DNA from: CADCUY01 sp964242735
GTDB lineage: Bacteria > Actinomycetota > Actinomycetes > Actinomycetales > Quadrisphaeraceae
Direction: 5' to 3'
Assembly (NCBI GenBank): GCA_964242735.1
Contig: CAXTAK010000002.1
Coordinates: forward strand, 62,001-126,000
DNA: 64,000 bases
A program made the translations under genes and the position numbers. The notes beneath the pieces are model-generated. The model was given only the letters and a program-made list of their open reading frames with translations. It was not told the origin of the DNA and did not search any database. Every line of letters begins with the position of its first letter. Position 1 is the first letter of the stretch. This document shows, piece after piece, positions 1-8,543 of the stretch.

Positions 1-1146
1 GCCGAACCCGATCAGGCGGCCGCCCGTGCTCATCCCCGGGTCGGTTCTGAACCACAGCTCGAGGGAGAACAGCTGCGGGTTCGTCTGGGCGGTGCGCGCG
101 GTGACGATGTCGCCGCTGCCGTTGAGGAGGAGGCCCCTGGAACCCGGGCGGAGACCCGGGGAGCCCAGGACCGGGGTGCCCGAGTAGGTGCCGCCGAGGC
201 CGACGGGCCCGCTGCTCGCGGCCCTGGTGCCGGTGGTCTCCGCGAACCGCCAGTAGGCGTCCGGGGCGTCGGCGTGGACAGCGGCCCCGTAACGGTCGTC
301 GGGCGCCGCGGCCATCACCCGACCGCTGGCCCGGTAGTGCTCCCCGATCCGGTCGGCGCCCAGTGCGGTGGGGTAGACCGCCACCTCGTCGAGGTCGGCC
401 GCCAGGGCGTCGGCGGTCGGCTCCGACGGGTACGCGCCGAAGGCTCCTCCGCCGACGCGCCACCACCCGGTGCGGGGCTCCGCGGACACCACGTCGGAGC
501 GGCGGGCGACCTCGAGCCCGTCGGTGAACAGCACCATCCCGTCATCGCCGAGGGTCGCTGCCACGTGGTGCCAGGCGCCGTCGTCGAGGTCGGCGCGGCC
601 CTCCAGCCGGCGGACCCGCCCGTCGTAGACCCCGAGGCCCAGCCGCCCGTCCGCCGTGAGGTACAGGTGGCGGTCACCGCCGTTGGGCCCCGTGTCGGAG
701 CCCGAGGAACCGAGGATCCGGCCGCCCGCGGTCGAGGTCGTCCTGATCCACGCCTCCACGGTGAAGACCTGCGGTGCGGTCTCCCCCGGGCCACCGGTGT
801 CGGTCCCGGTCCTCGTGCCTCCAGCGAAGGCGGCCGCCGTGTCGCCGGCCACCGCCCCCTGCGCGCCGAGGGCGACCGAGTCGTCGAGCGTGAGCGGGTG
901 CGTCCCTGCGACCGCCTGGTCGGCGACGGTGGTGCCCGTGGTCTCACCGAACCGCCAGTACGAGCTCGGGGCGTCCTCCAGCACGACGTCGGCGTAGGAC
1001 GTCGTGGACCCGGCGACCGGCTCGCTCGCCAGACCCACCGGGCTCATCGAGCCCTGCACCCCCAGGAGGGCGAGCAGCACCACGGCGATCTGCGGGCGCA
1101 CCCCGGCGCGGCGGCGCCCCGCGTGCGCACCCGGACCCCTGCTCAT
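1..1146 (-). CDS. Secreted LamG-fold (laminin G/jellyroll) repeat protein, 3' end outside window
   Basis: An open frame runs from an ATG at 1146 off the left edge, so the C-terminus is missing. The N-terminus is a basic stretch followed by a hydrophobic segment (QIAVVLLALLGVQGS), which fits a signal peptide. After it come two similar units. Each opens with an AYWRF/SYWRF motif followed by GETTGT or AETTGT, typical of LamG-like concanavalin-A-fold jellyroll domains. The first unit also has the strand motifs FTVEAWIRT, GAWHHVAATL and DEVAVY. Such domains bind carbohydrate or protein on the cell surface; the ligand cannot be told from sequence. It is transcribed away from the LON-domain gene that starts at 1294. 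The family assignment is good, the function is unknown. Confidence 0.75.
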   Translation of the reverse strand, partial: MSRGPGAHAGRRRAGVRPQIAVVLLALLGVQGSMSPVGLASEPVAGSTTSYADVVLEDAPSSYWRFGETTGTTVADQAVAGTHPLTLDDSVALGAQGAVAGDTAAAFAGGTRTGTDTGGPGETAPQVFTVEAWIRTTSTAGGRILGSSGSDTGPNGGDRHLYLTADGRLGLGVYDGRVRRLEGRADLDDGAWHHVAATLGDDGMVLFTDGLEVARRSDVVSAEPRTGWWRVGGGAFGAYPSEPTADALAADLDEVAVYPTALGADRIGEHYRASGRVMAAAPDDRYGAAVHADAPDAYWRFAETTGTRAASSGPVGLGGTYSGTPVLGSPGLRPGSRGLLLNGSGDIVTARTAQTNPQLFSLELWFRTDPGMSTGGRLIGFG

Positions 1147-1280
1147 CCCCGGGCATCGTCACGCGCTCGCCCGTTCTTGAGCAGCACCGGGTGAGGACCA
1201 CCGATCAGGTGCGGGGCACCGCGGTGGGACGTTCGCCCTGGGCGTCACCACCGTGACAGCCCGATCGCACGAGGTCGCCC

Positions 1281-1286
1281 TAGACT
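1281..1286 (+). promoter_or_regulatory. -10 element of a leaderless promoter
   Basis: TAGACT lies 7 nt before the GTG start at 1294. This matches the TANNNT consensus and places the transcription start at or next to the start codon. No Shine-Dalgarno sequence precedes the GTG. No convincing -35 is visible; GTGACA at 1253-1258 is 22 nt upstream, which is too far. Confidence 0.5.
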
Positions 1287-1293
1287 GCCCCGC

Positions 1294-1986
1294 GTGCCAC
1301 AGCGCCTGCCGCTCTTCCCCCTGCGGCAGGTGCTGGTGCCCGGTCTGGTGCTCCCGCTGAACATCTTCGAGCTCCGGTACCGCATGATGATCTCGGACCT
1401 GCTGGAGCGCCCTCCGCAGGAGCGCGCCTTCGGCGTGGTGGCCCTGCGGCAGGGGCGCGACGCCGGCACCGCCCACACCGCGTCCGCGCTCCACGCCGTC
1501 GGGTGCACCGCCCTGCTGCGCGAGCACGAGCAGATGCCGGACGGGCGCTTCGAGGTCGTCACGGCCGGAGCGGTGCGCTTCCGCCTGCACGAGGTGGACG
1601 AGAGCGCCGGCACTCCATACCTGACGGGCATCGTCAGTCCCCTCGACGAGCCCGAGACCCCCGAGCCCGGCACGGGCGGGGATGAGGCGCTGCCGCGGCT
1701 GACCGAGGACGTCGCCCGCCGGTGGAGCGCGTACCGCCGGCGCCTCGGCATCGCCGCCACGGGGCTGCCGGAGCGGCAGACACCCGCTCCCGTCGTGCTG
1801 TCCTACCTCGTCGTCGCGGGAATGGTGCTCGACCTGCCCGAGCGGCAGGCCCTGTTGGAGCTGCCCGACACCCTGAGCCGGCTCCGCGCCGAGCGGCGGC
1901 TGCTCCACCGCGAGGACGTGCTGATCAGCGAGCTCAGCTCGCTGCCGGCCATCGACCTCGCCGCCACCGAGGTCAACCCGAACTGA
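1294..1986 (+). CDS. LON peptidase substrate-binding-domain protein
   Basis: This 230-residue protein begins with the hallmark of the Lon N-terminal domain: PLFPLRQVLVPGLVLPLNIFE at about residues 6-26, then RYRMM. It ends in a helical region (about 135-215) with no ATPase or Ser-Lys protease domain. Stand-alone Lon-N proteins of this length are common in actinobacteria; their role, perhaps substrate binding or scaffolding, is not established. The GTG start was chosen because the PxFPL motif follows at once and because a -10 hexamer sits 7 nt upstream, implying a leaderless mRNA. The downstream ybaK-like gene overlaps its stop by 4 nt, so the two are probably translated together. Confidence 0.85.
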   Translation: MPQRLPLFPLRQVLVPGLVLPLNIFELRYRMMISDLLERPPQERAFGVVALRQGRDAGTAHTASALHAVGCTALLREHEQMPDGRFEVVTAGAVRFRLHEVDESAGTPYLTGIVSPLDEPETPEPGTGGDEALPRLTEDVARRWSAYRRRLGIAATGLPERQTPAPVVLSYLVVAGMVLDLPERQALLELPDTLSRLRAERRLLHREDVLISELSSLPAIDLAATEVNPN

Positions 1987-2507
1987 GCGGGCGCGCCAGA
2001 GGTCCCGCCACGCCCGCCGTCGCCGCGCTCGCCCGAGCCGGGATCGAGCACACCGCCCACGCCTACCGGCACGACCCCGCCGTCGCCGCCGCCGACGGGT
2101 ACGGCCGTGAGGCCGCCGCGGCGCTCGGGGTGCCGGTGGAGCGGGTCCTCAAGACGCTGGTGGTCAGCGTGGACGGGGAGCTGGCGGTCGCGGTGATCGC
2201 CGCGGACCGCCGCCTCGACCTCGGAGCCGTCGCGTCGGCGCTGGGGGGCAAGCGAGCGGCCATGGCCGAGCCGGCGGCGGCGCAGCGGGCCACCGGGTAC
2301 GTCATCGGCGGCATCAGCCCTCTCGGCCAGCGGCGGCGGTTGCGCACGGTCGTCGACGAGGGCGCCTGCGCCCACGCCACGGTCCTGGTCAGCGGTGGAC
2401 GGAGGGGGCTGGACGTCGAGGTCGCGCCGGCGGCGCTCGTGCTGCTCACCGACGGGGTCGTCGCGCCGGTCTCGACCGCAGGGGTCATGCCGCGCGCGGC
2501 GCTCTGA
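1983..2507 (+). CDS. ybaK: YbaK/EbsC-family aminoacyl-tRNA deacylase, apparent CTG start
   Basis: The product resembles Cys-tRNA(Pro)/Cys-tRNA(Cys) deacylases, which remove mischarged amino acids from tRNA. Family motifs visible are ALGVPVERVLKTLV, the AVIAADRRLDL core and GYVIGGISPLGQRR near the C-terminus. The recognisable N-terminus (TPAVAALARAGIEHT) begins only about 10 codons after the upstream stop, yet the frame has no ATG, GTG or TTG in a suitable place. The best start is CTG at 1983. It overlaps the upstream TGA as CTGA and has a GAGG Shine-Dalgarno 10 nt upstream (1969-1972). The 3' end converges on, and overlaps by 23 bp, the membrane-protein gene on the other strand. Family call strong; start codon inferred. 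Confidence 0.8.
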   Translation: MSGRARGPATPAVAALARAGIEHTAHAYRHDPAVAAADGYGREAAAALGVPVERVLKTLVVSVDGELAVAVIAADRRLDLGAVASALGGKRAAMAEPAAAQRATGYVIGGISPLGQRRRLRTVVDEGACAHATVLVSGGRRGLDVEVAPAALVLLTDGVVAPVSTAGVMPRAAL

Positions 2508-3138
2508 CCGCGAGGAGGTGCACGACGGCCGCCGCCAGGAGGGTCACCAGCGGCCACACCAGCAGCACCCCCCGGGCGTGCACACCCAGGGGGCTGACCA
2601 GGGCGCCGTCACTGCCGTCCCGCACGGGCGCACCGGTGGTCGCGCCCGGCACGGGAGCCGCTGCCCCCTGCGCCAGCAGGTCCACCGGGCCGAGGGCCTG
2701 ACCCAGCCACACCGCGACCACCGACCCCGCCAGCGCGCCGAGGGCGGCGAGCAGCACCGCGGACGTCGGGCGCGGGCCGTGGCGCACCGCGACCACCACC
2801 CCGGTGACCAGCCCGGCGAGCAACGCCAGCAGCAGGAAGGTGCCGTCCTGCGCGGCACCCAGCTCAGGTCGGGACGGCGAGGCGACGACGAGGCCGCCGC
2901 CGGTGTCCTCGCCGAGCACCCGCACCGGCGCCGTGGGAGCCAGCAACCACCACGCCACCCCCACCGCGGGGCCCGCCAGGAGCGGCGCGAGCAGGGGGCG
3001 CAAGGACCCGGCGAGGGACCGCACGCCCCGACGGGGGAGGCCGTCACGACGAGGGAGGCCGTCACGACGGGCGAGGGCGCCCCGACGAGACGACGGGTCC
3101 CGGCGCTGGCGCGCGCCGGCACGTCCGAAGGGGTTCAC
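2485..3138 (-). CDS. Small polytopic membrane protein (DUF2567-like)
   Basis: The 217-residue product has a basic, cytoplasmic-looking N-terminus of about 40 residues and then roughly four hydrophobic segments (about 42-66, 98-116, 124-146, 187-212). The layout and the loop between the first two segments recall actinobacterial DUF2567 proteins, but I am not certain of the family. The GTG start overlaps the dnaE1 TGA by 4 nt (GTGA), so it is probably translationally coupled to the polymerase. The N-terminal tail contains a perfect 6-residue duplication (RRDGLP twice) encoded by an 18-bp tandem repeat. Its 3' end overlaps the convergent ybaK gene. No function is assigned. Confidence 0.65.
   Translation of the reverse strand: MNPFGRAGARQRRDPSSRRGALARRDGLPRRDGLPRRGVRSLAGSLRPLLAPLLAGPAVGVAWWLLAPTAPVRVLGEDTGGGLVVASPSRPELGAAQDGTFLLLALLAGLVTGVVVAVRHGPRPTSAVLLAALGALAGSVVAVWLGQALGPVDLLAQGAAAPVPGATTGAPVRDGSDGALVSPLGVHARGVLLVWPLVTLLAAAVVHLLAVRAPRAA
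3035..3070. repeat. 18-bp tandem duplication in coding sequence
   Basis: Two adjacent 18-nt units (3035-3052 and 3053-3070) differ by one base at the end. On the minus strand they encode an in-frame RRDGLP repeat in the N-terminal tail of the membrane protein at 2485-3138. Copy number is likely to vary between strains. Confidence 0.8.
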
Positions 3139-6100
3139 ACGAGGCAGCTGGGCCCCAGCAGCTCCTTGAGGTCACCGAACAGCGAGGGCGACGGGGTCAC
3201 CCTCAGCCCGTCGTCGAGCCGCATCACCAGGCCCTGCTGCCCCCCACCGTCGCCCGCACCGGCCCCCGGCCGACCGCTGCCCGCACCTGCAGCCGCACCA
3301 CCCGCCCCGCTGCGGCGCCCGCCGGCGGCGTCACCCCCGGTCAGGCGCAGGTGCACCTCCACCAGCCCCGGGTGGTCGGAGAGCACGCTGCGGATCCGCC
3401 CGACCACCGGCGGCGTGCACCGGGCCACCGGCAGCGCGATCACCACCGGCCCCGACACCGGCGCGCTGGTGTCGGGCAGGGTCAGCTCCTGCGCGTGCAG
3501 CGAGGGCACCTCGTCGCGCCGGCTGAGGCGACCGCGGACGACGACGACCGTGTCGTGGGCGAGCTGGTGGGCGAAGGCCTCGTAGGTCTGGGGGAAGAAC
3601 ATCACCTCGACGGCGCCCTCGAGGTCCTCGACGGCGGCGATGGCCCACTGCTTGCCCTGCTTGGTGGTCTTGCGCTGCAGACCGGTGATCAGGCCCGCGA
3701 TGGTCACGAAGCTGCCGTCCTGGCGCGATTCGTCGGACACGAGCGAGGCGATGGAGCAGTCCGCCGCACCCGCGAGCACGTGCTCTAGGCCGAACAGCGG
3801 GTGGTCGCTGACGTACAGGCCCAGCATCTCGCGCTCGCGCGCCAGCAGGTCGTGCTTGTCCCACTCCGGCAGGTCCGGCAGCACGAGCGAGAGTCCGCTC
3901 GAGCCGCCGCCGTCCGCACCGCTGCCACCGCCGCGGTCGTCAGCGTCGTCGCCTCCGCCGAGACCGGCGAAGAGGTCGAACTGCCCGCGGGCCTCCTCGC
4001 GCTTGAGCCCGATGACCTGGTCGACGGCATCCTCGTGCACCGCGAGGAGCTGCCGGCGGGTGTGCCCGAGGGAGTCGAAGGCGCCCGCCTTGATGAGCGA
4101 CTCCACCGTGCGCTTGTTGCACACCACGGCGGGCACCTTGGTGAGGAAGTCGCCGAAGGACGTGAAGGCCCCCTTCTCGCTGCGTGCCGCGACGATGGCC
4201 TCGACGACGTTCTCGCCCACGTTGCGCACCGCCGCGAGCCCGAAGCGGATGTCCTCCCCGACCGCGGCGTAGGTGGCGATGGAGGTGTTCACGTCCGGGG
4301 GCAGCACGGTGATGCGCATGCGCCGGGACTCCCCCAGGTACAGCGCCGACTTGTCCTTGTCGGACTGCACGCTGGTCAGCAGCGCCGCCATGTACTCGGC
4401 CGGGTAGTGGGCCTTGAGGTATCCCGTCCAGTACGAGATCACCCCGTACGCCGCGGAGTGGGCCTTGTTGAACGCGTAGTCGCTGAACGGCACCAGGATG
4501 TCCCACAGGGTCTTCACCGCCGCGGGCGAGTAGCCTCGCTCGGCCATCCCGGAGGAGAACTCGACGAACTGGAGGTCGAGCTCGGACTTCTTCTTCTTGC
4601 CCATCGCCCGCCGGAGGAGGTCGGCCTTGCCGAGGGAGAACCCGGCGACCTTCTGCGCGATGGACATGACCTGCTCCTGGTAGACGATCAGGCCGTACGT
4701 GGTGCCCAGCACGTCGGCGAGCGCCTCCTCGAGCTCGGGGTGGATGGGGGTCACCGCCTGCTGGCCGTTCTTGCGCAGCGCGTAGTTGGTGTGCGAGCCC
4801 GCGCCCATCGGCCCCGGCCGGTACAGGGCGCCGACGGCGGAGATGTCCTCGAAGTTGTCGGGGCGCATCAGGCGCAGCAGCGAGCGCATCGGCCCCCCGT
4901 CGAACTGGAAGACCCCGAGGGTGTCACCCCGCCCCAGCAGCTCGTAGGTGGCCCGGTCGTCGAGCTCGAGCTCCTCGAGCACCACGCTCTCGCCCCGGTT
5001 GCGCTCGATGTTGACGAGCGCGTCGTCCATGATCGTGAGGTTCCTCAGGCCGAGGAAGTCCATCTTGATCAGGCCGAGGGCCTCGCAGCTCGGGTAGTCG
5101 AACTGCGTGATCACCTGACCGTCCTGCTCGCGGCGCATGATCGGCACCAGGTCGACCAGCGGCTCGCTCGACATGATCACCCCTGCTGCGTGCACGCCCC
5201 ACTGCCGCTTCAGCCCCTCGAGCTGCGTGGCAGTCCCCACGACCTTCGCGACCTCCGCGTCGGAGGCGTGCAGGGCCCGGAACTCCGCGCCCTCGCCGTA
5301 GCGGGGGTGGTCGGCGTCGAAGATCTTCGACAGCGGCACGTCCTTGCCCATCACCGCGGCGGGCATCGCCTTGGTGATGCGCTCCCCCATGGCGAAGGGG
5401 TACCCGAGCACGCGGGAGGCGTCCTTCACGGCCTGCTTGGCCTTGATCGTCCCGTAGGTGACGATCTGCGCGACCCGGTCCTCGCCGTACTTCTCGGTGA
5501 CGTACCGGATCACCTCACCGCGGCGGCGCTCGTCGAAGTCGACGTCGAAGTCGGGCATCGAGACGCGGTCGGGGTTGAGGAAGCGCTCGAAGAACAGCCC
5601 GTGGCGCTGCGGGTCGAGGTCGGTGATGTCGAGGGCGTACGCGGCGATCGAGCCCGCGCCGGACCCGCGCCCGGGCCCGACGCGGATGCCGTTGCGCTTG
5701 GCCCAGCGGATGAAGTCGGCGACGACGAGGAAGTAGCCGGCGAAGTTCATCCCGGTGATGACCCCGGTCTCGTACTCGGCCTGGCGCCGGGACGCCTCGG
5801 GGACGGCGCCCTTGAAGCGGCGCTGCAGCCCCGCCTCGACCTCCTTGACGAACCAGGACGTCTCGCTCTCGCCCTCGGGCACCGGGTAGCGGGGCATGTA
5901 CGCGCCCTCCGCCTCGGTGAAGGTCACGTCGCACATCTCCGCGATGCGCAGGGTGTTGTCGCAGGCCTCCGGCAGCTCGCGCCACAGGTGGCGCATCTGC
6001 TGGGCGCTCTTGAGGTAGAACTCGTCGGCGTCGAACTTGAACCGGTTCGGGTCGGCGAGGGTGGACCCGGACTGCACGCACAGCAGCGCCGCGTGCCCCT

Positions 6101-6812
6101 CGGAGTGCTCGGGCCGGGTGTAGTGCAGGTCGTTGGTCGCCACCAGCGGCAGGTCGAGCTCGCGGGCCAGGCGCAGCAGGTCGGCCTGCACACGGCGCTC
6201 GATGTCGAGCCCGTGGTCCATCAGCTCGCAGAAGTAGTTCTCCGCCCCGAACAGGTCGCGCAGCTCCGAGGCGGCCTCCTTGGCGGCGTCGTACTGGCCC
6301 AGGCGCAGCCGGGTCTGCACCTCGCCCGAGGGGCACCCGGTGGTGGCGACGAGGTCGCCGCTGTAGAGGGAGAGGAGCTCGCGGTCCATCCGGGGCTTGT
6401 AGAAGTGGCCCTCCAGAGAGGCCCGGGACGCCGCGCGGAACAGGTTGTGCATGCCCGCAGTGGTCTTGGCCCACATCGTCATGTGCGTGTACGCGCCGCC
6501 GCCGGAGACGTCGTCGCGCCCGGCGGAGGCGTCACCCCACTTCACGCGGGTGCGGTCGAAGCGGGACGTGCCCGGCGTCACGTACGCCTCGACGCCGATC
6601 ACGGACTTCACCCCGTGCTTGCGCCCGGCGCGCCAGAAGTCGTAGGCCCCGAAGACGAAGCCGTGGTCGGTGGTGGCCAGCGCCGGCATGCCCTGCGCCG
6701 CGGCCTCGGCGAACAGCTCGTCGACCCGCGCCGCGCCGTCGAGCATGGAGTACTCGGTGTGGTTGTGCAGGTGCACGAACTGGCTGCTGGCGGCTGGTGC
6801 CCCTGGCGGCAT
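3135..6812 (-). CDS. dnaE1: DNA polymerase III alpha subunit, replicative DnaE1
   Basis: This 1225-residue protein is the catalytic subunit of the replicative polymerase. It has an N-terminal PHP domain (HLHNHTEYSMLDG from about residue 15, TTDHG near 50), the C-family palm with PDFDVDFDERR at about 418-428 carrying the catalytic aspartates, helix-hairpin-helix sequence and a C-terminal OB-fold region. Two Gly/Ala-rich low-complexity linkers interrupt the C-terminal part, at about residues 955-980 and 1170-1205. The ATG at 6812 was preferred over the upstream in-frame start at 6866 because GAGGGGG lies 8 nt before it and the PHP motif follows soon after. The stop overlaps the next gene by 4 nt. 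A second, error-prone dnaE2 lies at 34912. Confidence 0.96.
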   Translation of the reverse strand: MPPGAPAASSQFVHLHNHTEYSMLDGAARVDELFAEAAAQGMPALATTDHGFVFGAYDFWRAGRKHGVKSVIGVEAYVTPGTSRFDRTRVKWGDASAGRDDVSGGGAYTHMTMWAKTTAGMHNLFRAASRASLEGHFYKPRMDRELLSLYSGDLVATTGCPSGEVQTRLRLGQYDAAKEAASELRDLFGAENYFCELMDHGLDIERRVQADLLRLARELDLPLVATNDLHYTRPEHSEGHAALLCVQSGSTLADPNRFKFDADEFYLKSAQQMRHLWRELPEACDNTLRIAEMCDVTFTEAEGAYMPRYPVPEGESETSWFVKEVEAGLQRRFKGAVPEASRRQAEYETGVITGMNFAGYFLVVADFIRWAKRNGIRVGPGRGSGAGSIAAYALDITDLDPQRHGLFFERFLNPDRVSMPDFDVDFDERRRGEVIRYVTEKYGEDRVAQIVTYGTIKAKQAVKDASRVLGYPFAMGERITKAMPAAVMGKDVPLSKIFDADHPRYGEGAEFRALHASDAEVAKVVGTATQLEGLKRQWGVHAAGVIMSSEPLVDLVPIMRREQDGQVITQFDYPSCEALGLIKMDFLGLRNLTIMDDALVNIERNRGESVVLEELELDDRATYELLGRGDTLGVFQFDGGPMRSLLRLMRPDNFEDISAVGALYRPGPMGAGSHTNYALRKNGQQAVTPIHPELEEALADVLGTTYGLIVYQEQVMSIAQKVAGFSLGKADLLRRAMGKKKKSELDLQFVEFSSGMAERGYSPAAVKTLWDILVPFSDYAFNKAHSAAYGVISYWTGYLKAHYPAEYMAALLTSVQSDKDKSALYLGESRRMRITVLPPDVNTSIATYAAVGEDIRFGLAAVRNVGENVVEAIVAARSEKGAFTSFGDFLTKVPAVVCNKRTVESLIKAGAFDSLGHTRRQLLAVHEDAVDQVIGLKREEARGQFDLFAGLGGGDDADDRGGGSGADGGGSSGLSLVLPDLPEWDKHDLLAREREMLGLYVSDHPLFGLEHVLAGAADCSIASLVSDESRQDGSFVTIAGLITGLQRKTTKQGKQWAIAAVEDLEGAVEVMFFPQTYEAFAHQLAHDTVVVVRGRLSRRDEVPSLHAQELTLPDTSAPVSGPVVIALPVARCTPPVVGRIRSVLSDHPGLVEVHLRLTGGDAAGGRRSGAGGAAAGAGSGRPGAGAGDGGGQQGLVMRLDDGLRVTPSPSLFGDLKELLGPSCLV

Positions 6813-6843
6813 GCGGTGGTCCCCCTCACGCGGTCGGGAGACG

Positions 6844-6869
6844 AGCCTACGTCGGGCCGGTGACACCGG
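6844..6869 (-). promoter_or_regulatory. Candidate dnaE1 promoter with palindrome
   Basis: On the minus strand a TAGGCT -10 hexamer (6844-6849) lies about 32 nt upstream of the dnaE1 ATG. Immediately upstream, where the -35 would be, is the perfect 13-bp palindrome CCGGTGACACCGG (6857-6869), a possible operator. This is inferred from position and sequence only. Confidence 0.35.
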
Positions 6870-6923
6870 ACCAGGGCCGACACGGCGCCCCGCCCCGGGA
6901 CGGGTCGTCCAGTGGCGCGCAGC

Positions 6924-7907
6924 TCAGCCCGTGGCGGCCAGGCGGTCGAGGGCGACCGCGAGGTCAGCCGGGTACCCGCTCTCCAGGTGCAGCCACGAAC
7001 CCGTGCCCGGGTGGGTGAAGGCGAGCTCCTTCGCGTGCAGCCACTGGCGCGCCACCCCCAGGCGCTGCGCGAGGCGCGGGTCGGCGCCGTAGGTGAGGTC
7101 ACCGACGCAGGGGTGGCGCAGGGCGGAGAAGTGCACCCGGATCTGGTGGGTGCGCCCGGTCTCCAGGCCCACGCGCAGCAGGCTCGCCGCGGCGAAGGCC
7201 TCGAGGGTCTCGTAGTGGGTCACGCTGTCCCTGCCGCCCGCCTGCGCGCTGACGACGGCGAAGCGGTGGTCAGCGGTGGGGTGCCGGGCGATCGGGGCGT
7301 CGATGGTGCCCGACGTCGGGTCGGGGTGGCCCTGGACGAGCGCGTGGTAGGTCTTCTCCACGGTGCGCTCGCGGAACGCGTCCTTCAGCACCGCGTACGC
7401 GTGCTCGGTCTTCGCCACGACCATCAGCCCCGAGGTGCCGACGTCCAGGCGGTGCACCACGCCCTGGCGCTCCGCGGCCCCGGACGTCGCGACGCGGTAC
7501 CCGGCCGCGGCGAGCACCCCGACGACGGTCGCGCCGGTCCACCCGGGGCTGGGGTGCGCTGCGACCCCGACGGGCTTGTCGACCACCACGACGTCCTCGT
7601 CGTCGTGGACGACCACCAGCCCCGCCGTCGCGGCCCGGTCCGCGTCGCTCGGGGCTCCGGCGCCCTCGGCCGTCGCCGGCACGGGGAGCACCACCTCGAG
7701 CCAGGCACCGGCGGTCAGCCGGTCGGACTTGGCCGCAGACGCGCCGTCCACGCTGACCAGGCCGGCGGCGGCCAGCTCGGCGGCGCGCGTGCGGGAGAGC
7801 CCGAGCAGGCGGGCGAGCCCGGCGTCGAGCCGCTCACCGTCGAGCCCGTCGGGCACGGGCAGGGAGCGCACCTGGGCGCTGAGCGACCCGGGAGGCGCCT
7901 CAGCCAC
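6924..7907 (-). CDS. rluD: RluA/RluD-family 23S rRNA pseudouridine synthase
   Basis: The 327-residue enzyme isomerises uridines in large-subunit rRNA. An S4 RNA-binding domain covers about residues 20-65 (RLDAGLARLLGLSRTRAAEL). The catalytic domain has the signature HRLDVGTSGLMVVAKT with the essential Asp, followed by GRTHQIRVH. The GTG at 7907 overlaps the lspA stop by 8 nt. The longer frame upstream of it lies inside lspA and is not needed for the family fold. Linkage of lspA to an RluA-family gene is common in bacteria and supports the call. The exact rRNA target cannot be read from sequence. Confidence 0.92.
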   Translation of the reverse strand: MAEAPPGSLSAQVRSLPVPDGLDGERLDAGLARLLGLSRTRAAELAAAGLVSVDGASAAKSDRLTAGAWLEVVLPVPATAEGAGAPSDADRAATAGLVVVHDDEDVVVVDKPVGVAAHPSPGWTGATVVGVLAAAGYRVATSGAAERQGVVHRLDVGTSGLMVVAKTEHAYAVLKDAFRERTVEKTYHALVQGHPDPTSGTIDAPIARHPTADHRFAVVSAQAGGRDSVTHYETLEAFAAASLLRVGLETGRTHQIRVHFSALRHPCVGDLTYGADPRLAQRLGVARQWLHAKELAFTHPGTGSWLHLESGYPADLAVALDRLAATG

Positions 7908-8475
7908 GGTGCCTGGGCTTCCTGGAGCTCGTCGGCGCCTCGGGCGCGGGAGCATCGGGGTCCAGGGGCACGGGGTCCGCCGCGTGCGCCCCCGACGGCG
8001 CGGGGGCCCACGGGCCGTGCTCACCGTCGACGTCGGTCCCGCGCACCGCGAGGATGACGACGAGCCCGGCGGCGGCGCAGATGGCGCAGTCCGCCAGGTT
8101 GAAGATCGGCCAGTTCGGCAGCTCGAGGAAGTCGACGACGTGACCGCGGGCCACGCCGGGGGAGCGCAGCAGCCGGTCGGTGAGGTTGCCCAGCGCCCCG
8201 GCGAGGAGCAGGCCGAGCGCCACCGCCCAGCTGCGGCTGCCCAGGCGCCGGGCCACGCGCAGGACGGCGACGACCACGACGACGGCGATCAGGGTGAAGA
8301 CCCAGGTGGCGCCGGTGGCGAAGGAGAAGGCCGCGCCGGGGTTGCGCACCAGGCGCAGCTGCAGCAGCTGACCCAGCACCGCGACCACCTCGCCGGGCTC
8401 CAGCAGTGCGACGGCGAGGATCTTGGTGACCTGGTCGGCGGCGTACACCACAGCCGCGACCACGGCGAAGACCAC
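7900..8475 (-). CDS. lspA: Lipoprotein signal peptidase (signal peptidase II)
   Basis: This membrane aspartic protease cleaves prolipoprotein signal peptides after lipidation. The two catalytic motifs are present: GNLTDRLLR and FNLADCAI, each with its Asp, among four hydrophobic segments. The C-terminus carries a Pro/Ala-rich tail of about 40 residues that is absent from most homologues. With the GTG at 8475 the protein (191 aa) starts directly in the first membrane helix. The frame stays open to a CTG at 8547 that overlaps the divIVA stop as CTGA. The added residues (ending RSHRRLL) look like the usual basic N-terminus, so 215 aa from a CTG start is a serious alternative. It sits in a divIVA-lspA-rluD string. 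Confidence 0.93.
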   Translation of the reverse strand: MVFAVVAAVVYAADQVTKILAVALLEPGEVVAVLGQLLQLRLVRNPGAAFSFATGATWVFTLIAVVVVVAVLRVARRLGSRSWAVALGLLLAGALGNLTDRLLRSPGVARGHVVDFLELPNWPIFNLADCAICAAAGLVVILAVRGTDVDGEHGPWAPAPSGAHAADPVPLDPDAPAPEAPTSSRKPRHRG

Positions 8476-8543
8476 CAGCAGACGGCGGTGGCTCCTCGCC
8501 AGTGCCGCGAAGTGCTCGTCGGCTGGGCTCGCGTCGGCGCCCG

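Noticed and set aside
274..1194. Plus-strand open frame of about 300 codons at the left edge
   Set aside because: It is antisense to the LamG protein, whose minus-strand frame gives clear domain motifs and a signal peptide.
3801..6863. A 1020-codon open frame on the plus strand
   Set aside because: It lies entirely antisense to dnaE1, has Val/Asp/Gly/His-biased composition and no family motifs. Long antisense frames are expected at this GC content.
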